Source: an uncultured Afifella sp.
GTDB taxonomy: Bacteria; Pseudomonadota; Alphaproteobacteria; Rhizobiales; Afifellaceae
Reading direction: 5' to 3'
Assembly: GCA_947259045.1 (NCBI GenBank)
Contig: CAMYKZ010000003.1
Coordinates: 17,129 to 81,128 of the forward strand
Length of the DNA stretch: 64,000 nucleotides
Shown here: piece by piece, positions 61,284 through 64,000 of the stretch
Numbering within the stretch: the stretch's first letter is position 1
Layout: each line of letters opens with the position of its first letter
Position numbers and translations under genes: made by a program
Notes under the pieces: model-generated
The model's input: only the letters and a program-made list of their open reading frames with translations
Database searches by the model: none
What the model was told of the DNA's origin: nothing

Positions 61284-63059
61284 ATGAAAATGACGACCGA
61301 AGAGGCCTTCGTAAAAGTCCTGCAAATGCACGGGATCGAACACGCATTCGGCATTATCGGCTCTGCCATGATGCCGATTTCCGATCTGTTTCCGAAAGCG
61401 GGAATTACGTTCTGGGACTGCGCCCATGAATGCAATGCCGGCATCATCTGTGACGGATACACCCGGTCGACCGGCAAGATGGCGATGGCTATCGCCCAGA
61501 ACGGCCCGGGCATCACGAACTTTGTGACGCCGATCAAGACGGCATACTGGAACCACACGCCGATGCTGCTGGTGACGCCGCAGGCGGCCAACAAAACGAT
61601 CGGGCAGGGCGGTTTCCAGGAAGTCGAACAGATGGCCCTGTTCCGCGACATGGTCTGTTATCAGGAAGAAGTCCGCGACCCGTCCCGCATGGCGGAAGTC
61701 CTGAACCGGGTCATCGAAAAGGCCTTCCGCGGTTCGGCTCCGGCGCAGATCAACGTACCGCGGGATTACTGGACCCAGGTGATCGACATTGAATTGCCGC
61801 AGATTGTCCGGCTGGAACGCCCGTCCGGTGGCGAGCAGGCGATTTCCCAGGCGGCGGAACTGCTTTCCAGCGCCAAGTTCCCGGTGATCCTGTCGGGCGC
61901 CGGCGTTGTCGTCGGCAACGCGATCGCGGAATGCCAGGCGCTTGCGGAACGGCTCGATGCACCGGTTGCCAGCGGTTACCAGCACAATGACAGTTTTCCC
62001 GGCTCCCATCCGCTGGCCTGTGGCCCGCTCGGTTACAACGGCTCCAAGGCGGCCATGGAACTGATCGCCAAGGCTGACGTCGTTCTGGCGCTTGGAACCC
62101 GGCTCAATCCGTTTTCGACATTGCCCGGTTACGGCATCGATTACTGGCCGAAGGACGCAAAGATCATCCAGGTCGACATCAACTCCGACCGCATCGGCCT
62201 GACCAAGAAGGTGACGGTGGGTATTTGCGGCGACGCCAAGATGGTCGCAACGCAGATCCTCGGCAAGCTCAGCGCCAATGCCGGCGATGACGGCCGGCAA
62301 GAACGCAAGGCGACGATCCACCAGACCAAATCGGCATGGCTGCAGGCGCTGTCGTCGATGGACCATGAAGACGACGACCCGGGCACGGTGTGGAACCAGG
62401 AAGCCCGCGCCCGCGACGCCGACCGCATGTCGCCGCGCCAGGCATGGCGGGCAATCCAGGCCGGGCTGCCGAAAGATGCCATCATCTCCAGTGATATCGG
62501 CAACAATTGCGCCATCGGCAATGCCTACCCGACCTTCGAGAAGGGCCGCAAATATCTGGCGCCCGGCCTGTTCGGCCCCTGCGGTTATGGTTTCCCGGCC
62601 ATCCTCGGCGCCAAGATCGGCTGCCCGGACGTTCCGGTTGTCGGTTTTGCCGGTGACGGCGCGTTCGGCATTTCCATGAACGAAATGACCGCCTGCGGCC
62701 GCGAGGAATGGCCGGCCGTCACCATGGTGATTTTCCGCAACTATCAGTGGGGCGCTGAGAAGCGCAATTCGATCCTGTGGTACGACAACAATTTCGTCGG
62801 CACCGAACTCGACCCGGAACTGAGTTACGCCAATGTCGCCGAAGGCTGCGGCCTGAAGGGCGTCAGTGTGAAGACCCAGGACGAACTGACATCGGCGCTG
62901 ACGAAGGCCTGCGAAGAACAGGCCAACGGTGTGACCACCTTTATCGAGGTGATCCTCAATCAGGAGCTAGGCGAACCGTTCCGCCGCGATGCCATGAAAG
63001 CGCCGGTTGCCGTCGCCGGTATCGATCCGGCCGACATGAGGCCGCAACCGGGCGCTTGA
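61284..63059 (+). CDS. xsc: Sulfoacetaldehyde acetyltransferase
   Basis: A thiamine-diphosphate enzyme that converts sulfoacetaldehyde and phosphate to acetyl phosphate and sulfite in taurine and sulfonate degradation. The 591 residues fit Xsc. Visible are the N-terminal catalytic Glu region FWDCAHECNAGIICDGYTR, a central NAD-like domain, and the TPP/Mg motif GDGAFGISMNEMTACGREEW followed by RNYQWGAEKRN. The ATG at 61284 has AGGGGACC upstream; a longer in-frame start at 61248 is unlikely. The usual partner pta is not downstream; a terminator follows directly. Confidence 0.93.
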   Translation: MKMTTEEAFVKVLQMHGIEHAFGIIGSAMMPISDLFPKAGITFWDCAHECNAGIICDGYTRSTGKMAMAIAQNGPGITNFVTPIKTAYWNHTPMLLVTPQAANKTIGQGGFQEVEQMALFRDMVCYQEEVRDPSRMAEVLNRVIEKAFRGSAPAQINVPRDYWTQVIDIELPQIVRLERPSGGEQAISQAAELLSSAKFPVILSGAGVVVGNAIAECQALAERLDAPVASGYQHNDSFPGSHPLACGPLGYNGSKAAMELIAKADVVLALGTRLNPFSTLPGYGIDYWPKDAKIIQVDINSDRIGLTKKVTVGICGDAKMVATQILGKLSANAGDDGRQERKATIHQTKSAWLQALSSMDHEDDDPGTVWNQEARARDADRMSPRQAWRAIQAGLPKDAIISSDIGNNCAIGNAYPTFEKGRKYLAPGLFGPCGYGFPAILGAKIGCPDVPVVGFAGDGAFGISMNEMTACGREEWPAVTMVIFRNYQWGAEKRNSILWYDNNFVGTELDPELSYANVAEGCGLKGVSVKTQDELTSALTKACEEQANGVTTFIEVILNQELGEPFRRDAMKAPVAVAGIDPADMRPQPGA

Positions 63060-63066
63060 TGAAACG

Positions 63067-63093
63067 AAAAGGCCGCCGTCGGGCGGCCTTTTT
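63067..63093 (+). terminator. Rho-independent terminator after xsc
   Basis: A stem GGCCGCC / GGCGGCC (63071-63077 with 63082-63088), loop GTCG, flanked by AAAA and TTTTT. It shows that xsc is transcribed alone. Confidence 0.93.
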
Positions 63094-63194
63094 GTGTTAT
63101 TCGAGCGGCGGGTATTTAGCGCCAGCACTTTGCTTTTGGACCCTTCCGATCGCGGAATTTGGCCTAAGACTGAGCCTTGGACCCGGTCTCCTGC

Positions 63195-63497
63195 TCACCG
63201 GCTGAAAGTGCCGCCGGGCTTGAGGATTTTGATTTTTGGCGCCGGGTTTCCGCCTGGTTCAGATATTGTGCCGCCCGGCGCTGTTGGCTTGTCAGAAAAC
63301 AAGTTCGCAGACGCCGGCGCATAAAATGGATTTCCGTAACTGTGCACGCAACTCTCATTCCAAACAGCCATCAGATCACGGCCCTTCTGCCGGAGGGCGT
63401 TGTATTCTGCGCTGCCATATTGGCGGGCCCGGAGCAAATTGACCATCTCGCGGACGACTTGATCGAGTGCATCCTGAATTCCGCCGCAATAGGCCAT
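63195..63497 (-). CDS. Possible small hypothetical protein
   Basis: A 100-codon frame starting MAYCGGIQDALDQVVREMVN and containing SAEYNALRQKGRDLMAVWNE, then a Pro/Gly-rich tail with three PGG units. Codon use in the first two thirds is similar to genes of this genome, and the helical part looks real, but there is no strong ribosome site and no recognised family. It would be transcribed divergently from the primase-like gene. An in-frame ATG at 63602 would make it 135 residues but overlap that gene. Confidence 0.4.
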   Translation of the reverse strand: MAYCGGIQDALDQVVREMVNLLRARQYGSAEYNALRQKGRDLMAVWNESCVHSYGNPFYAPASANLFSDKPTAPGGTISEPGGNPAPKIKILKPGGTFSR

Positions 63498-63500
63498 TGA

Positions 63501-64000
63501 ACCAGCCAGTCTTGGACCCTTTGGGGCGATAATAACGGGCGATGTCTCTGTCTTGTCGGGACTAATTGCGGCAAGTGGTCGGACTTCGGCGCGGACGCTC
63601 ACGGGGACATGCTGGACCTGATTGAGTTTGAGGGCGGTTACGATAATCGCGGCTCAATCGATTGGGCGAAAAACTGGCTTGGAATTGCCGATGACAGGCC
63701 CTTGCCACCTATGCCCGTCAGGAAGCCGCCAGACAGGCAGAAACCGGATATCGGTGAAGATGACAGCCGAAACCGGAATCAGGCCCATGCCGGCCAGCTA
63801 TGGTGCGAGGGCAGGCCAATTCCTGGCACTGTCGCCGAAACGCATTTAAAGCGCCGTCTGGGTGGCGAATTACCGGCTGAAGCCTACAACGCCGATGCGC
63901 TGCGCTTTCATACGGCTCTGAAATATCCGCCCGAATTGGATATGCCGTCAACCCACGGCCCCGGACTGTTGGCGCTGATGATGGACCCGGTGAACAATCA
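63501..64000 (+). CDS. Toprim/DUF7146 primase-like protein, N-terminus missing, cut by window end
   Basis: An open frame from just after a TGA at 63498 to the window edge, 166 codons. It contains GKWSDFGADAHGDMLDLIEF, then WAKNWLG, and LWCEGRPIPGTVAETHLKRR followed by LRFHTALKYPP and PGLLALMMDPV. This is the order seen in the DUF7146/Toprim primases of phages, plasmids and integrative elements. The first in-frame ATG (63609) would remove the conserved GKWSDF segment, and no earlier ATG, GTG or TTG exists, so the 5' end appears truncated or frameshifted. Family assignment is from recalled motifs. Confidence 0.65.

Noticed and set aside
63177..63500. Plus-strand frame in the same phase as the primase fragment, ending at its upstream stop
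   Set aside because: I considered it as the missing N-terminus, but its residues show no primase-like motif and it overlaps the more coding-like minus-strand frame.
63622..63849. 75-codon plus-strand frame inside the primase fragment
   Set aside because: It is in a different phase from the conserved primase-like residues.

Overview
The window is GC-rich chromosomal DNA from an alphaproteobacterium, most likely of the order Hyphomicrobiales (Rhizobiales). The indications are an aerobic-type cobalamin cluster (CbtA, CobW, CobN), a PopZ-type polar organiser, an ExoR-like Sel1 protein, a DUF1127 mini-protein, two DUF4864 proteins, and a perfect alphaproteobacterial LexA operator (GAAC-N7-GAAC) between uvrA and ssb. 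Nearly all of the window is conserved core genome in tight operons with 4-bp ATGA/GTGA overlaps.

Layout. 1-8960: late cobalamin genes cbtA(partial)-cobU-cobW-cobN-cobO-cobQ on the plus strand, convergent with cobD and a 60-codon remnant of cobC that seems to have lost its centre. 9092-12470: tRNA-Cys, a PCMT-like methyltransferase, tolC, popZ and a strong terminator. 12542-20091: valS, a SAM methyltransferase, ilvD, an exoR-like gene, a small Cys-rich secreted protein, xthA and erpA. 20170-27818: dgt, argS, a SPOR membrane protein, nagZ, scpA, scpB. 27866-33329: an orphan FbpC-like ABC ATPase, tatABC, serS, surE, pcm. 33449-41337: a LysM/LytM lipoprotein, a DUF815 ATPase, yajC-secD-secF, a Mth938-like protein, a phytoene-synthase-fold protein and trmFO. 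41438-50372: a lipoprotein, DUF1127, a polytopic membrane protein, uvrA, ssb, a CDF transporter, a small exported protein, a proC paralogue and marC. 50581-57961: gyrA, a LysE exporter, coaD, two cyclophilins, queA and tgt.

57970-64000 is less standard. It holds two DUF4864 exported paralogues, a small exported protein, an exported beta-lactamase-fold hydrolase whose Shine-Dalgarno lies in a perfect 12-bp hairpin, a 60-aa small protein, and xsc (taurine/sulfoacetaldehyde degradation) closed by a terminator. Beyond that terminator the character changes. A possible 100-aa hypothetical gene lies on the minus strand, and on the plus strand there is the beginning of a Toprim/DUF7146 primase-like gene of the sort carried by phages and integrative elements. 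Its conserved region has no upstream start codon, and it runs off the window edge.

Functionally, the core part combines cobalamin completion, envelope biogenesis and secretion (TolC, Tat, Sec-DF-YajC, SPOR, NlpD-like, NagZ), chromosome segregation and topology (ScpAB, GyrA, PopZ), DNA repair (UvrA, SSB, XthA), tRNA modification (QueA, Tgt, TrmFO) and aminoacyl-tRNA synthetases. No CRISPR array, insertion sequence or rRNA was seen. I did not find a clearly new multigene system. The best leads are the right-edge mobile fragment, the deleted cobC, the hairpin-gated hydrolase with its adjacent ATCGATATTA repeats, and the DUF4864 pair.
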